In this document: in pieces, positions 35,581 to 47,072 of the stretch
How positions within the stretch are numbered: the first letter of the stretch is position 1
Layout of the letters: the number at the start of each line of letters is the position of its first letter
DNA from: Diadema setosum
Lineage: Eukaryota > Echinodermata > Echinoidea > Diadematoida > Diadematidae
NCBI RefSeq assembly: GCF_964275005.1
Contig: NC_092702.1
Location: 36,216,316-36,280,315, forward strand
Reading direction: 5' to 3'
Length of the DNA: 64,000 nucleotides
The notes under the pieces: generated by a model
The model's database searches: none
Told to the model about the DNA's origin: nothing
Seen by the model: the letters and a program-made list of their open reading frames with translations, nothing else
Made by a program: the position numbers and the translations under genes

Positions 35581-35763
35581 ATGAGTGATTCAGACATATT
35601 GATCTACAATGAAAGCTTCAAAGGAAGGATCAGGAAAACATATTGTGCAGTTGCTGGGTGCACAAATAACAGAAAAAATGGAAATGGAAGCTGCACGGCA
35701 GTGTGTGAATTTCAGACACCGCTGACGCATGATTGGGTAAAGGCAAGAATTAAAGACAATTAA
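35581..35763 (+). pseudogene. THAP-like zinc-finger start, orphan exon
   Basis: A 60-codon frame, MSDSDILIYNESFKGRIRKT then YCAVAGCTNNRKNGNG, with C-x4-C and a following P..W, like the first half of a THAP finger. The second Cys-x2-His half is not seen downstream. A GTAAAG donor-like site lies near the Trp codon. It is either an exon of a fragmented transposase or a short remnant inside the TIR element. Confidence 0.45.
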
Positions 35764-36949
35764 GTGAAATACAACGGTATATACTATAAAAAATGCACAG
35801 ATTTCGAAACAAACTATGTCTACTAGATTCTCTATTGGTAACTATTTTAATTAGGTTATCACTGCATATACGTAAAATATGTTGTTCATCTTAGAAGACA
35901 AGTTTAGATCAAAGAATTTGATGATTCACTGATTTTTTTTTCTTATCCTTGGTGTCCTACTTGCCAAAGTTAGAATACACTTCCTGGCTAGACTTTATTA
36001 TTATGACAAACATTTTACAGCCTACACTACAGCTAAATAAATGTTTCAAGATGCGTTAAATTCTTATACTGTTTTCACTTCTTCAATGTTCAGCACTTAA
36101 TTGACCATAGGCCTATTCAATTTTGGCCTGGAACTCTGAATTTGACTTTTAAAGTGATACTTATAATTATTAAACCATGGATGGTGACAAACATATCCGT
36201 TTCATAATCATACTAAGAAAGTATGATTTAAAATTCACTTTTGTAGATTATAATATTAGGCGTTAGCGTGATGTTATGCAAGGTTACTTAGATTCTAGAC
36301 CTAAAACAGTAGAAGTTTTGGTTGTAGACATCAGACGACGTAGTCGTTTAATAGAAACGCCTAAGTTAACGCGGTTAGATTTATATTCCATTTGGTTTAC
36401 TTAGTTAGGCTTGCCTGAAGTTATCGACAACCGAAAATGATATAGGAAGGGTTCTAGAAGTCAATAGGTCTAGATCTAGTCGGGACTCTTGCCTAGATTT
36501 AGAAATAGAGTCTACAAACACTCACGGATCGTACCGATATTTACCTTGAAATTCAAGTTTTGGCTACAGCCGTATGTCATCTACCCATTCGCTCATAGTC
36601 GGTACAAGTTGTTCAATTTTATTTATATTTAATCAGCTAGCGAAAAAAAAAAATGTAGACCATAGTTGAGACAAAGCCAGATGCGTCGATCGCTGCCAGC
36701 GCCAGAGACAGCTAGCTGGCCGGCTGGCGCCGGGTGGTAAAAGCACTGGCTGCCGCTGGCACCCTTGCCACGCACGCAGGGCGCTTGCCGACCCGGCCTG
36801 TTTGGCCCCCAGTTATGGCGTCGCCTTAAGAGGGCGCACTTCCATGAACAGTTGCTTGAATCGGTCTATAGCGAAGACATTTTTTTTTTTTTTTTTCATT
36901 AGAATGCATGAAAACGATTATATACATTGAACTATGTACTGAACCATGT

Positions 36950-36970
36950 ACAAGCGCGCCGGAACACTTC

Positions 36971-37001
<31 letters not shown>

Positions 37002-37050
37002 GGTTTTTGTTGTTTTTTTTTTTTTGGGGGGGGGGGGGGGCAAAATCTCA
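36950..37050. repeat. (GTT)n, T-tract and G-tract
   Basis: About ten GTT units, then T and G homopolymers, at the outer edge of repeat R1. Confidence 0.9.
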
Positions 37051-37475
37051 ACGGGGGCACATTATGTGACGATGTGAGATCCTCGGCGCGGGAGCGAAGC
37101 GAGCGAGCGGACCCTCCCACGGTAGGGACTTTTTTTTTTGTGAAAACAGAGTATAAAAGTTGCGTTTATAGAACATTTAAAAGCAAATTTTTAGGGAATT
37201 AACATATTGAGAGAAAAAAAAAAATCAGTTTGAAGGACTATGATCTTAACATACAGGGGTATATTATGTGATGGTGTGAGATCCTCGTCGAGGGAGCGAA
37301 GCGACCGAGCGGGGGGAGGGTGTGGGAGGGGGATACCCCCTCCCACGGTATATAAGGGACTTTTTGTAAAACCAGAGTATAAAACTCGCTTTTATAGAGC
37401 ATTTTGAATTAAATTTCTGAGGAATTAAACATAGTAAAAGAAATCACTGCGAAGGACTATGATAATAACTTATGA
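37050..37475 (+). repeat. Composite repeat R1 (right block), two tandem ~210-bp units
   Basis: Each unit runs attatgtgatg-tgtgagatcc, gagcgaagcg, ctcccacgg, ggacttttt, cagagtataaaa, tttatagagcatt, gaaggactatgat. Unit 1 is about 37050-37253 and unit 2 about 37254-37475. Inverted relatives lie at 26455-26776. Confidence 0.85.
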
Positions 37476-37589
37476 AGACTTTTCATTTTACTATAAGTAC
37501 GGGCCGAACGAGCGAGCCACTTTCACTTTGCAATTTATCTGAAATGTACTCATTAAAAGCTTAAACGTGGTCGCATCGTTTACTAAAGG

Positions 37590-38570
37590 TATATTTCAGC
37601 GGGCACACTCGAGGACACGAGGCTACCATCTATACACTAAATTTACTCACAAGTTACTATTAAGCCCTTTTTACACTTGTGTTTCTTAACCCCGTCACTT
37701 TCTCTGACCCAGGACTATCGTTAGTCCCGTACCAATTTTTTCAGCTTTTTACACTCGCCAATAAATAGCGTACTAAGCTCTTGTCCTGGGCTAAGGAGAA
37801 AACTGACCTTTTTACACTTGTATTTCTTACTCTTAGTCCCGTACTTTCCAAACCACATGTCTTTATTGAATATTCATGATTACGCTGTGCACTGTACAAG
37901 TGCAAGCACGCATCGGCAGCACTTTCAAGATTACCTCGTTTGATTGGTCAGTGGGGGGTCGGACTTCGTCTCCGTCGCTAAGCCCCGGATTATTTTTTCG
38001 TTCAGTTTACACTCGCTTGCTTGGCACCGCAATTGCGGTGCTAACCCTGCTTTTTTGCATGGCGTGATAGCACGGGATTATCGGTGGGGCTAGCCCACTT
38101 TGGCAAAAACAAGTGTAAACAGAAAGTGGGCTAAGGAAAGTCCGGTACCAACGGTGTGGCTAAGCCCCCCCCCCCCCCCCCTAGCCCCATGACCGTACAT
38201 TGGTACGGGACTAAGCAAAAATTTGCAAGTGTAAAAAGCCCTTTAGTGTATGGATACAATAATGTGTGTTGTTAGTGTATTATAATTTTCGCCCCTTTAG
38301 GGGCGAACATTTTTGCATTTTCAGTTATGAAATTACAACATTTAGACAAGAAATATGCCTTTATTGTTCATTTTGGTCTTTAAATCAGTGATTAATTATT
38401 TGTTACAGGGGGCACTTTGGGGGGCAAAAACTCGTTTTGGCACTTTGGGGGGCTAAAACTCGTTTTGCCCCCCCCCCCAACATTTTGTTTGGGGGAGGGG
38501 GGGGGGGGCCGGGGGGCAAGTGCCACCCCTGCCCCCCCCCCCCCCCCGCTTCCGGCGCCCCTTGACCATG
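37590..38570 (+). repeat. Composite repeat R2 (right block), interrupted by a MITE
   Basis: The right-hand copy of the R2 sequence at 24000-24420, in opposite orientation, ending in long G and C tracts and cgcttccggcgccccttg. The MITE at 37663-38242 interrupts it. Confidence 0.75.
37663..38242. mobile_element. 580-bp PIF/Harbinger-like MITE (TTA duplication)
   Basis: The ends AGCCCTTTTTACACTTG and (inverted) AGGGCTTTTTACACTTG are flanked by TTA on both sides. The related repeat at 24 kb has the uninterrupted site, which confirms the boundaries. Inside, ACACTTG/CAAGTGT and GTCCCGTACC recur in both orientations. It is noncoding. A TTA duplication is typical of PIF/Harbinger elements. Confidence 0.85.
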
Positions 38571-38747
38571 TAGTCAAAAGCCGGACAGATTCAAAGTTCG
38601 AAAGTTCTGAATACTGTATAGCCTATAGTAGGCCTACCAACACGTTGTTGCCTGAAGCGACTTTGTGGAGTGTGATTGTGATTCTTCTTCATAACGTCAA
38701 TGATCCTGGATGCAATATTTGTAGAAATTCTACACCAAATGTCAAAC

Positions 38748-38917
38748 CAGTGGCGGATCCAGGCGGGAGCGCACCGGGCGCTCCCTATTTTTTTATTTTT
38801 TTTTTTGCTTAAAAAAAAAAGAAAAAATAAAAGAAAAAATTGGAGGAGCGCTTTCGCCCCTTTAATTTTGTAAAGCCCCTCTCCCCTCCCCTTAAGGAAT
38901 TTTTGTGTCCGCCCCTG
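38748..38917. mobile_element. 170-bp element with CAGNGGCGGA ends
   Basis: It begins CAGTGGCGGATCC and ends GTGTCCGCCCCTG, inverted ends of about 12 bp, with an A/T-rich middle. It is related to the fragment at 21540-21690. Confidence 0.65.
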
Positions 38918-38919
38918 AA

Positions 38920-40155
38920 TACAGAGTAAACTGAGCTTTCATTTTAAAAAAAAAAAGGAAAAAAAGAGCGGCAATAGTGGTAAAAGTGATTATGCCAATG
39001 GTCATGGATTTGATCAGAAATGACAATCACTGTTGAGCAATGGCGAGATTATTGGGGGGGGGGGGGGGGGGGCAACATCAATGTTTAAATGCGAAGAGCC
39101 TATTAGCTCCAGCTCATACTCAGGTTAACGAAATAGAAATAATTTGCGGCAGACACAACCACAATATACCCGTTCAGCTGACTCACTCATTGTGGTCCTT
39201 CTCGGATCAAATCTTGACCCTTTCAAAAAGTGTTTTCGATTCTCAGGAGCACCGATCTTTTTGGGTTCGGATTCAGGGTTAAGATAGGGGTTTAGGTTTA
39301 CTTTGACGTGAGGATTAGAATTAGGGTCACGGTGTCATGTTTGAAGGTAGAATTTATGATTGGCTTAGCGTGCAGATATTTCATGGAAGTAATTTTCGCA
39401 GGAGCAAAATGTCATGGAACCTTATTAACCAGACACCTTTCAAAATGCATGCAGGGACTGTTCCGAATTTTAAGCTCATGTGTAAGCAAATTTTCTGTAA
39501 TAATTCTATACATGACTATCATCAGCTGCATACATTTTTTTTTATTATTCAGATATTTAGGCTATAGTTATTATTTAATTTTATTTCTGTATTGAAAATT
39601 ATTGCAGTTTTCTTTTCTTTTTTTTTACAACATTCTGAATCTCTTTCAGCGAAAGACTGTGAGTGGTATATCGTGTTTCTTATTGTTGGTCGTGAATCAA
39701 TGCGAATTTTCTGTATAATATACAAAAAGTTCGCATTAGAGTGCCCAGGCATAATATGCGTAATTTAATATTGTAATTATTATTATGCATAATATACATG
39801 TAGATATTGATATATTATAGGTCTACATACGTGTGTATTGTATGTGAGGGTGGGTGGTCGTGCATTTAGTGACGCGTGTGCTAAATTGCCAATTGGTGCA
39901 TAGAATTGTGTGACATAAAGGAATTATGTTGGCGTTCATGCAAACGTGTGACACAATTTTTGCATTTGCGAGCATTCTTCTCGTTCAAGGACGGGTTGCA
40001 ATAAATAAATAAATAAATAAAAGAATCTGAAAATATGATTCTTATTCTGTTTGCGATTATAACTGTTCAGTGATTTAATTGTTACTTTAACTATATCGCT
40101 GCAGTCATTTTATGTTGTGTTGTAAAGAAAGAAGAGAAAGAGAAAAATTGGGGCC
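38920..40155. other. No gene seen; simple repeats
   Basis: It contains a G-tract at 39053-39072 and an (AAAT)n tract near 40000-40020. No supported reading frame was found. Confidence 0.6.
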
Positions 40156-40156
40156 T

Positions 40157-40523
40157 TAAAGGACAAGTTCACGTTCATATACATGTGGATTAGATGAATG
40201 CATCAATATTTTTAGAACACATTAGTGAAAGTTTGGGGAAAATCGGATTTTCGTTCAAAGTTATGAATTTATGAATTATCTGTGCAGTCACTGCTGGATG
40301 AGAAGACTACTACATTGTATGATGTCAAATGCATATGCAACAATATAAGGAAAATATAAAGAGAATTTCACAAAATTCAATGTTGTTTTTTTTTTTGAAA
40401 AAAAAAGTCACATTTCCTCGACCTGTCACTGATGACAATATTAAGGGTAATATTATTCCTCCTGCCTTCTGAAAGAGGCAAGTCAAGTGTTCTTTTATTA
40501 TGGGGGAAAAGTGAAAACATCTG
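40157..40523 (+). mobile_element. AGGACAAGTTCACC-family MITE, truncated
   Basis: It starts CCTTAA|AGGACAAGTTCACG and follows the left half and middle of the full-length copies. It stops before the right inverted half, near 40523. Confidence 0.75.
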
Positions 40524-40936
40524 CTGACCTAGCAACAAATAAGGGAAATGGGAGGGAACAGGTGAATTACTAGACTATTCATAACTTGTATCTATAAATC
40601 TGACAGAAACGGTCTTTTGGAATACATTTCTTTGATATGACAGGACTATGGGTTTCCTGTAGCAAGGAGGTTTAAGAGAATGGAGTCACAACTGTCTAAT
40701 TCTGAACCCATGTTCGAAAAATAATTATTTGAAGCAAGTGCCAAACTGGATCTGCCGTGCAGACGGGAAGTCTCGTGTCTTATTATATAATCACTAGCCA
40801 CTTTCTAAGAAAGCTATAGATCTTTGTGATAGAAATCATAGGTAGGCTCAACTTTTTGCCATCCCTATACTTATAAAAGATACGTGGTATTTAATGGTCA
40901 AGACACCCAGCATAATTTTGAATAGTCGGTGTTTTA

Positions 40937-40991
40937 CCAACTGTACTCCCTTTTAAAAAAATGCGCATTTAGTAATAGGGAGTACAGTTGG
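40937..40991. repeat. Hairpin with 15-bp perfect stem
   Basis: CCAACTGTACTCCCT at 40937-40951 and its complement at 40977-40991, with a 25-nt loop. The GTACTCCC motif recalls the small element near 53590. Confidence 0.75.
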
Positions 40992-41559
40992 CAAAGTTGT
41001 GCCAACCTTCTGATGTAAAAACAAGTATGCATCTTCATAAAAGCTACTTAGTGTAATGAGTCATTTATGAACTCTAATGGGAACTGGATCTTCGTGTGTG
41101 ACACGACACACATTTGCCGAGGATTTCCCGTTTTATCTGCGATCTTTATCTGAAGGGCAAACATGGGTCAAGTTTTCCATTTTTTTAATTATATTTTTAT
41201 TTGTTAGAAATCATTATTTTTTTTTTTTTTTTACGCTGTTGATTAGTATTCAGGGAACATGTTACAAACTCCCAGCTGAGAAAATACAACGTAATCACAA
41301 AAAGGCAAAGGTAGACCTAATATCACGCGTGATAATTGCTCATTTGTGATTTTTTTTTTAATCAGAATAATTATCATGATGTATTCCAGAAATGATTCAA
41401 ATACCCTCCAAAAGACAGTCAAAATCCTTAAAATGTGCCTTTTTGCAACTACAGCCAGTATCTTTTCCCCTGCTTTTGTTTATAACGTGGCAAACTAGTA
41501 AGAAAGTCTGCCTCGGGACCTCCCTGCTCCCATACCCTCATTCAGGCCCGGGCAGAATC

Positions 41560-41735
41560 TGAACCCGCCCAGTGAGGAGGTGTGTACAGATCCTAGCCTC
41601 ATGATTGGTCAGTTACGGTCAAACGTGGTTGAACCTTTGTACTTGTGATAATGCTTTTTTTTTGCGACTGAAATGATCCAGTCGGCCTACACTGTTGCTG
41701 GCTCGGTCTGAGAATTTGTCAACATGGGCCGTAAG
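41560..41735 (+). promoter_or_regulatory. Possible CUTC promoter and noncoding first exon
   Basis: It has an inverted CCAAT box (gattggtca), CpG-richer sequence, and a strong donor ATGGGCC|GTAAGT at 41731. Splicing from here to the acceptor at 45085 would give a leader exon for CUTC. The start itself is not shown by sequence. Confidence 0.35.
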
Positions 41736-41828
41736 TTTTCCACTACTAGTATTTACAAGTTTGGAAAGGGGAAACAGAGCAGAAAAGATCAGCTTGCTTT
41801 GGCTAGAGCAAAAAGGAGAAGAAAGTAA
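41724..41828 (+). CDS. Small basic 34-residue reading frame
   Basis: ATG to stop, MGRKFSTTSIYKFGKGKQSR then KDQLALARAKRRRK. It is strongly basic with no recognised family. A good splice donor lies within its third codon, so it would exist only in unspliced or alternative transcripts. It may be an upstream frame of CUTC or chance. Confidence 0.25.
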   Translation: MGRKFSTTSIYKFGKGKQSRKDQLALARAKRRRK

Positions 41829-43196
41829 TCTTCAGCTAATTGAATGAGGCACAGACTGCCTAGTCCCACATACTAGAAAATGTGTGTGATAGTGAATCTG
41901 TTCAGAACGAAGGTATTTTTTTTTTTCATCTACAGGTGTAACTTCATCAGTCTTCGTTGTGAATTTTCATTGTTTGCGTAAACTGTGTATGCCCGAATGT
42001 GATGAACAGTCCCTCACTGTAGATTCAGGAGATAACAATTTTGGACTGGTGTGTGACTGAGAATGATTTTTGTCATTTTGATTCTTGTGATTCTTCACGA
42101 CTTCATTCTTCTTGCGAAATCTTGGTAACAGGTACAACAGGTAGGGCCTATGGGAGCATGCTTTTTGATTTTATTTTAGTGCTTGCATTAGCTAAAATGG
42201 AGTAAAAATAAAAACTTTTGTGAATTTCATCTACAACATGTGAAAAATTGTGAGGATATGACATCATCAACTCACTCATTTGAATATTCTTAAAGACTGA
42301 AATTCCTGCTAATATTCTGAAATCACTGTATTGCACTGGACTTTTACTGTCTCTGCCTAGTAATTTATTTACTGGTATTATCTCTTATGGTGCCCAGGGA
42401 TGACATCTCCTAGCACCTTGAATCCAATTGAAAGGCACTCTATAAATACATGTATCTGCTAATTATATGAAGTGGTGTCCCCCTCCCATGTTATTTATTA
42501 TTAATATTATTATTATTTACTACTGCATTGGGAACCAATAATTGTGGAATTTAGTGTATACCAATTATGCAATTTTATTTGCATTTTGAATTCTCATTTG
42601 TGACATGGAAAATGGTTCTGAAAGACAACGTTTTGAGAATTTGTCTCAAAATTTCCTTTAAGGCTCCTAGGTGTTCAAAATCAAGTGGAAAGGAAGTGCG
42701 GATCCCATGTGGTGTGACTCTGGGAGGTACCAGTAGTGTGGAAATCAACAGTCACCTCAGTCCCAGAAGACAAGTGAGTATCAGTGATTCATCATATCAA
42801 AAAAAGAGAAAGAAAAAGAAGTACATGTACATTCATTTATATTATGGCAAAAAACAAAAGTGCTCCTTACACTCCCACATAACTCTAACATTAAAGGTTC
42901 TCTGAAATAGAAATGCATGCTGATTTGTGTTGATTTATGATACCCTTAACATCACTTTTGCAGTGAAACGAATATCTAGAAACATTCAATCCATATATTT
43001 TTAACTAATTTTTCTTCTGTTTTTCTTCAGATTACTTGGATACGCCCACAAAAAATCCTTCCAAACCAATATTCCTGTTGTGACCTCATCTGTCAATCAT
43101 TGCTAAAGTACTGATATGTTTAACAAAAGACATTGGAATACACCTTCCCCTCGACTCAACATAACTTTCATGTTTCTGTGATATTGATGTGACTAA

Positions 43197-43420
43197 GACC
43201 CCGCTTACAGTGCGAGGCTCGGCCGCGGCTTAGCCCACCTTCATTTCAGATTTGTATTTTGTTTACAAGCAGAGCGCCACTACTACAAAATATTGAAAGG
43301 TTTGAATCAAAACCGCGGTCGAGCCCGGCAGTGTAAACGGACAAAATTGCGGGGCTTGGCCCCGCAATTGAGGCTGGGCTCGGCCGCGGCTCCGCCCAGC
43401 CCCGCACTGTAAACGGGGTC
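43197..43420. mobile_element. 224-bp TIR element with CTAA duplication
   Basis: The ends GACCCCGCTTACAGTGCG and (inverted) GACCCCGTTTACAGTGCG are flanked by CTAA on both sides (43193-43196 and 43421-43424). The interior is GC-rich with ctcggccgcggct repeats. It is noncoding. Confidence 0.85.
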
Positions 43421-43479
43421 CTAACAAAAGACATGGCGAGGGATAGATATTCGTTTAATTTGTTTTTACGTTATATATA

Positions 43480-43562
43480 TTATTTTTCCCCGATTTGATG
43501 CGCTTAGAAACATCAGTATTAAGCGCTATATAAATGTTATTCATTATCATTATCATTATTAA
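43480..43562 (+). mobile_element. CR1/L2-like LINE 3' tail
   Basis: The segment taagcgctatataaatgtta followed by a (CATTAT)n tail is a typical 3' end. No coding part remains. Confidence 0.45.
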
Positions 43563-43780
43563 CCGCAAAAGTGATGTCGAGGGTATCATAAATCAACACA
43601 AATTAACATGCATTTGAATTTCTGGGAACCTTTAAGCCTAAGGACTGCTGAATGTGATGAATTTATGAGCCGTCATTACTGCTATTATTCTTTCAATTGA
43701 TGCCATGTGTTTTTAACTGTTTGAAATAAGGGCAGAGGTAAACAACAGAGCTTGTGGCTTCATTTTGTAAGTATGTGACT

Positions 43781-44556
43781 GGGCAATTCCGCAGTTAGGT
43801 GGACATGACATGGATAAAAGAAATGTGCCTCTTTATCTTACCCTGTGATCTAGGTATCAACTAATGCCATGGATGTTGACCAATCATTAGGGTCTTTCAA
43901 ATTCAGTAGATTTTATTTTTCGTATTTATTGATTTTGCGAGATTTAGAACCATCATTTAAAATGTACATGTGGGACTGGGGACGCTGAAATTCACTTAAA
44001 TGCAAATTACAGTGGGTTCCTTTGAAAATTTTTTCCTCAAAGTTTTGCTAAAGGGTAAAAGATGAATACATTTAAATACTCCAGAAGTCATGTGACATTT
44101 TGTCAATTACAAAAGGGTGAAATGACCTGCGGAATTACTCCGGACAAATGTAACGTTACTAACCGTAACGTTACTAACCATGCTTTTGGGGGTCTAGCTA
44201 AAAAATTATCGGTCGAACTGCTAAAAAAATGTGCATGAACATTTGTCATGATGCAATAATTGAAATTAATGCAACACTTTGTTTGAAGTAACTTGAATTT
44301 TTGCACACTTTTTGTTGCAAGACATTGATTTTTTTGTCATGTCCTTTTTTCGTAACGTTACTAACCAGCCCTTTAAGTTGCTATAGCAATTCTAATATTT
44401 CTTGGATTGTGTTCATTCTTTTCTGTATCATAAACCTGGGAAGGATGAACATGTTTTTGACATAATTTTGACTTGAAATGAATAAATGGTAATTTAGTGG
44501 TAAAAACAAATATCTAAATTTGTTCAAATGTAACGTTACTAACCGCGGAATTGCCC
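43781..44556. mobile_element. 776-bp TIR element with repeated TAACGTTACTAACC
   Basis: The inverted ends are GGGCAATTCCGC(A/G)GTTAG, with GACT directly outside each. TAACGTTACTAACC occurs four times inside (about 44150, 44164, 44353, 44530). It is noncoding. Confidence 0.75.
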
Positions 44557-45094
44557 GACTGAAGCCCTGGCATTACCTGGACGTTGCTGCGGTAACTGTA
44601 GTTTGAAAGACTCTGTTCAAATGGGGCTTAACTCTTTCCTTGATAGCACTTCACTAAAGCCAGTTCAAATGGATGTAATATACCATGTCTGCCGGTACCG
44701 GCGTATTCTGTTTTACCTAGTGCAGTGGTGTATGTGTCAAACTTGTAAACTGTATGGAAAGTTGATTCTACCTGAAAATGAATTAATTATGTACATATGA
44801 TCTGATTCTAAGCACCCTCATGCAAAAACAAAATACCTGCTTCTGATGCATTTCTTCTACATTTGATTTGTAATGTATGAAGATGCCATATTGTAATGAA
44901 ATGCAGACTAAGTCTGAGTGTAATCCTAGAACCCATTTCTCATAGGTGATGATAACTGAACTAGTGTACATTCTGTTTTTAGCAGGAGGCTTTATCTACA
45001 TGTACTGTAATCTAGATGCTTGTTAGACCAAGGAATGACTTTTTTCACATGATAGAGGTGAATTTCTTGTACACTGCTCTTGTAGGCTGCTGCC

Positions 45095-45152
45095 ATGGCC
45101 ATAGAGGTGTGCATTGATTCTGTAGAGTCTGCTTTGGCTGCCCAGTGTGGTG
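45095..45152 (+). CDS. CUTC: CUTC coding exon 1
   Basis: It encodes MAIEVCIDSVESALAAQCG. The acceptor tgtag ends at 45085, so the exon itself starts at 45086. The donor is G|GTAAGT. Confidence 0.9.
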
Positions 45153-47026
45153 GTAAGTTTTGTGTCATTTCGTTAATTTCAGTTTAGCCCTTCTTGAGAA
45201 CATGAGTAAAATGCATAGAGTATAATATGCAGTCTTGAATATGTTGTACCAATAATGATATTCAAGTACTTTAGTACAGAATGATGAAAGGGTGTAATAG
45301 TACTAAACACCAAGGCAGTATAAAGTAGTGATATAGCAGTCAGAAATATCTGGATAGTTTCGACCTGCTAACGGACATCCAATAACAATTTAAAAATAAT
45401 TGTGTGTTTGAGAAGTAGATATGAAGCCTGCTTGCATTTCATTCAAAATGTCATTTCTGTAGATATTGTTCTGTCAGGTGGTTGTATTGAATTTGTCAAA
45501 TTACATGGACAAACCTATGTTAATTTGTAAACCTGTTAATAGTGTCATATCTTTGATAAAATTTCAGGAGCTGACCGTGTAGAACTTTGTGCCAATCTCT
45601 TTGAAGGCGGGACCACTCCTAGTGTTGGTAAGCAAGGAATGCATGCATTCTTCCTCTGCAATCATTGGACATGGATATCACCAAAACTTGGCTTGAAGCA
45701 TTCATACATGCAGGGGAAACACATCACCAAAGGGCACAAAAGGGACGTTGCATCTAGAAGCTCATGCGAGCGTCAAGACCCCCCCCCCCCCCTTTCTGCG
45801 GGCCTTGTATTATACCCACACATACACAAAGTGTATGAGATATACAGGAAGCAGCATGTGGTTGGGCAGTCAGTAGCAAATCTTGCATTGCGAACTCCTA
45901 CAGTTTTGAAGCTCTTGAGATGAAACTTGGGTACATTATGTCATTTTCTTGAAAATCTTGTGGAGTGAACTACTTCCACAATTTTGAAGTGATTGAAATC
46001 AAATTTGGTTTACATTATGGCATTGAGGTATAGATGTGGATCAAGATCTGATTTTTGTGTTTGCCAGGCAAAGTGTTGCCATGGTAACCACAATTTTACC
46101 AAAACCTTGTAACATTTTGGGATTTCTACATAAACTTGGGATGTACAAGAAAGAGCACGGCAAACCTGATCAAACTCACAAGGTACTACACACAGACACA
46201 GACACAGACACACACACAGACACACACACACACAGACACACACACACAGACACACACACACCCACACACACACAAACAGAACCTTTTATTAAACCCTGGT
46301 TCAATTCCTTTTTCATAGGAGTCTGAGCTGCAGGAGCAGGGGTTTTAAAGGGACTGTACAGTACTGGTTGAGGTGGAGATTCAGGTTTATAACATTAATA
46401 AGTGAGATAAGGAGAAACCTTTTATGAAATATGAAAGAGCATGTAATTTTAAGAAGGATTCAACGTTTATTTGATGAAAATTGGTTTTCAAATGGCTGAG
46501 ATGTCCCAAAAAATTGATAATAATAAAAGGCAACAGGCCACGCCTTTTATTAAGATCTCTTTGTTTCACCTTGTTTTTGGATATCTCAGCCATTTCAAAA
46601 CCGATTTTCATCAAATACAATTTTGATACCCCTTAGAATTGCATGCTCTTTGACATCTCATAGAGTGGTTTCTGAATATCTCGCAAAACGTTAAAGCTAA
46701 ATCCTCACCTCAACCAGATCTGTACACACCCTATAAATCACCTATTTTCAGTTATATTTCTAGCTAGAGGCTTGTATGTTCCGTGATATTTTATCCAAAC
46801 AAAGGGAAACTGTGGAAAAATGAGCAAAGGAAATGGTATTCCTTCGGGATTCAAACCCGAGACCTCCAGATTGGTAGCCCGCTGCTTTACCCACTGAGTT
46901 ATAGAAAGCCCTAGTTCAGTGTTCGTCCCAGAAACCCTTTAAAAATTCTCAATGCTTGTGTCGTCAGAAGCTGTAGCAGCATGTGTGTGAGGGACACACA
47001 TACACACATACACACACACACACATA

Positions 47027-47072
<46 letters not shown>

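Larger units (their letters stand above)
34898..36873. mobile_element. ~2-kb TIR element with a THAP-like reading frame
   Basis: Both ends carry TATAGACCGATTCAA outermost and CGCCATAACTGGGGGCCAA about 45-60 bp further in, in inverted orientation. Subterminal regions are strongly GC-rich. The interior holds a short THAP-like frame at 35581 and, near the left end, the nested 397-bp element. Superfamily is not known to me; no clear target duplication was seen. Confidence 0.65.

Noticed and set aside
36970-37003. CRISPR-like or coding repeat from the GTT array
   Set aside because: It is a plain trinucleotide microsatellite with no spacers, in a eukaryotic context.
42567-42905. Frame near 42660-42771 as a coding CUTC 5' exon
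   Set aside because: It has an acceptor-like and a donor-like site and the phase would fit, but the residues match nothing in CUTC and the ATG at 45095 has an excellent context; left as an unproven possibility.
46834-46915. Functional tRNA gene
   Set aside because: A and B boxes are visible but the anticodon and acceptor stems pair poorly, and an inverted relative lies nearby; better read as a SINE.
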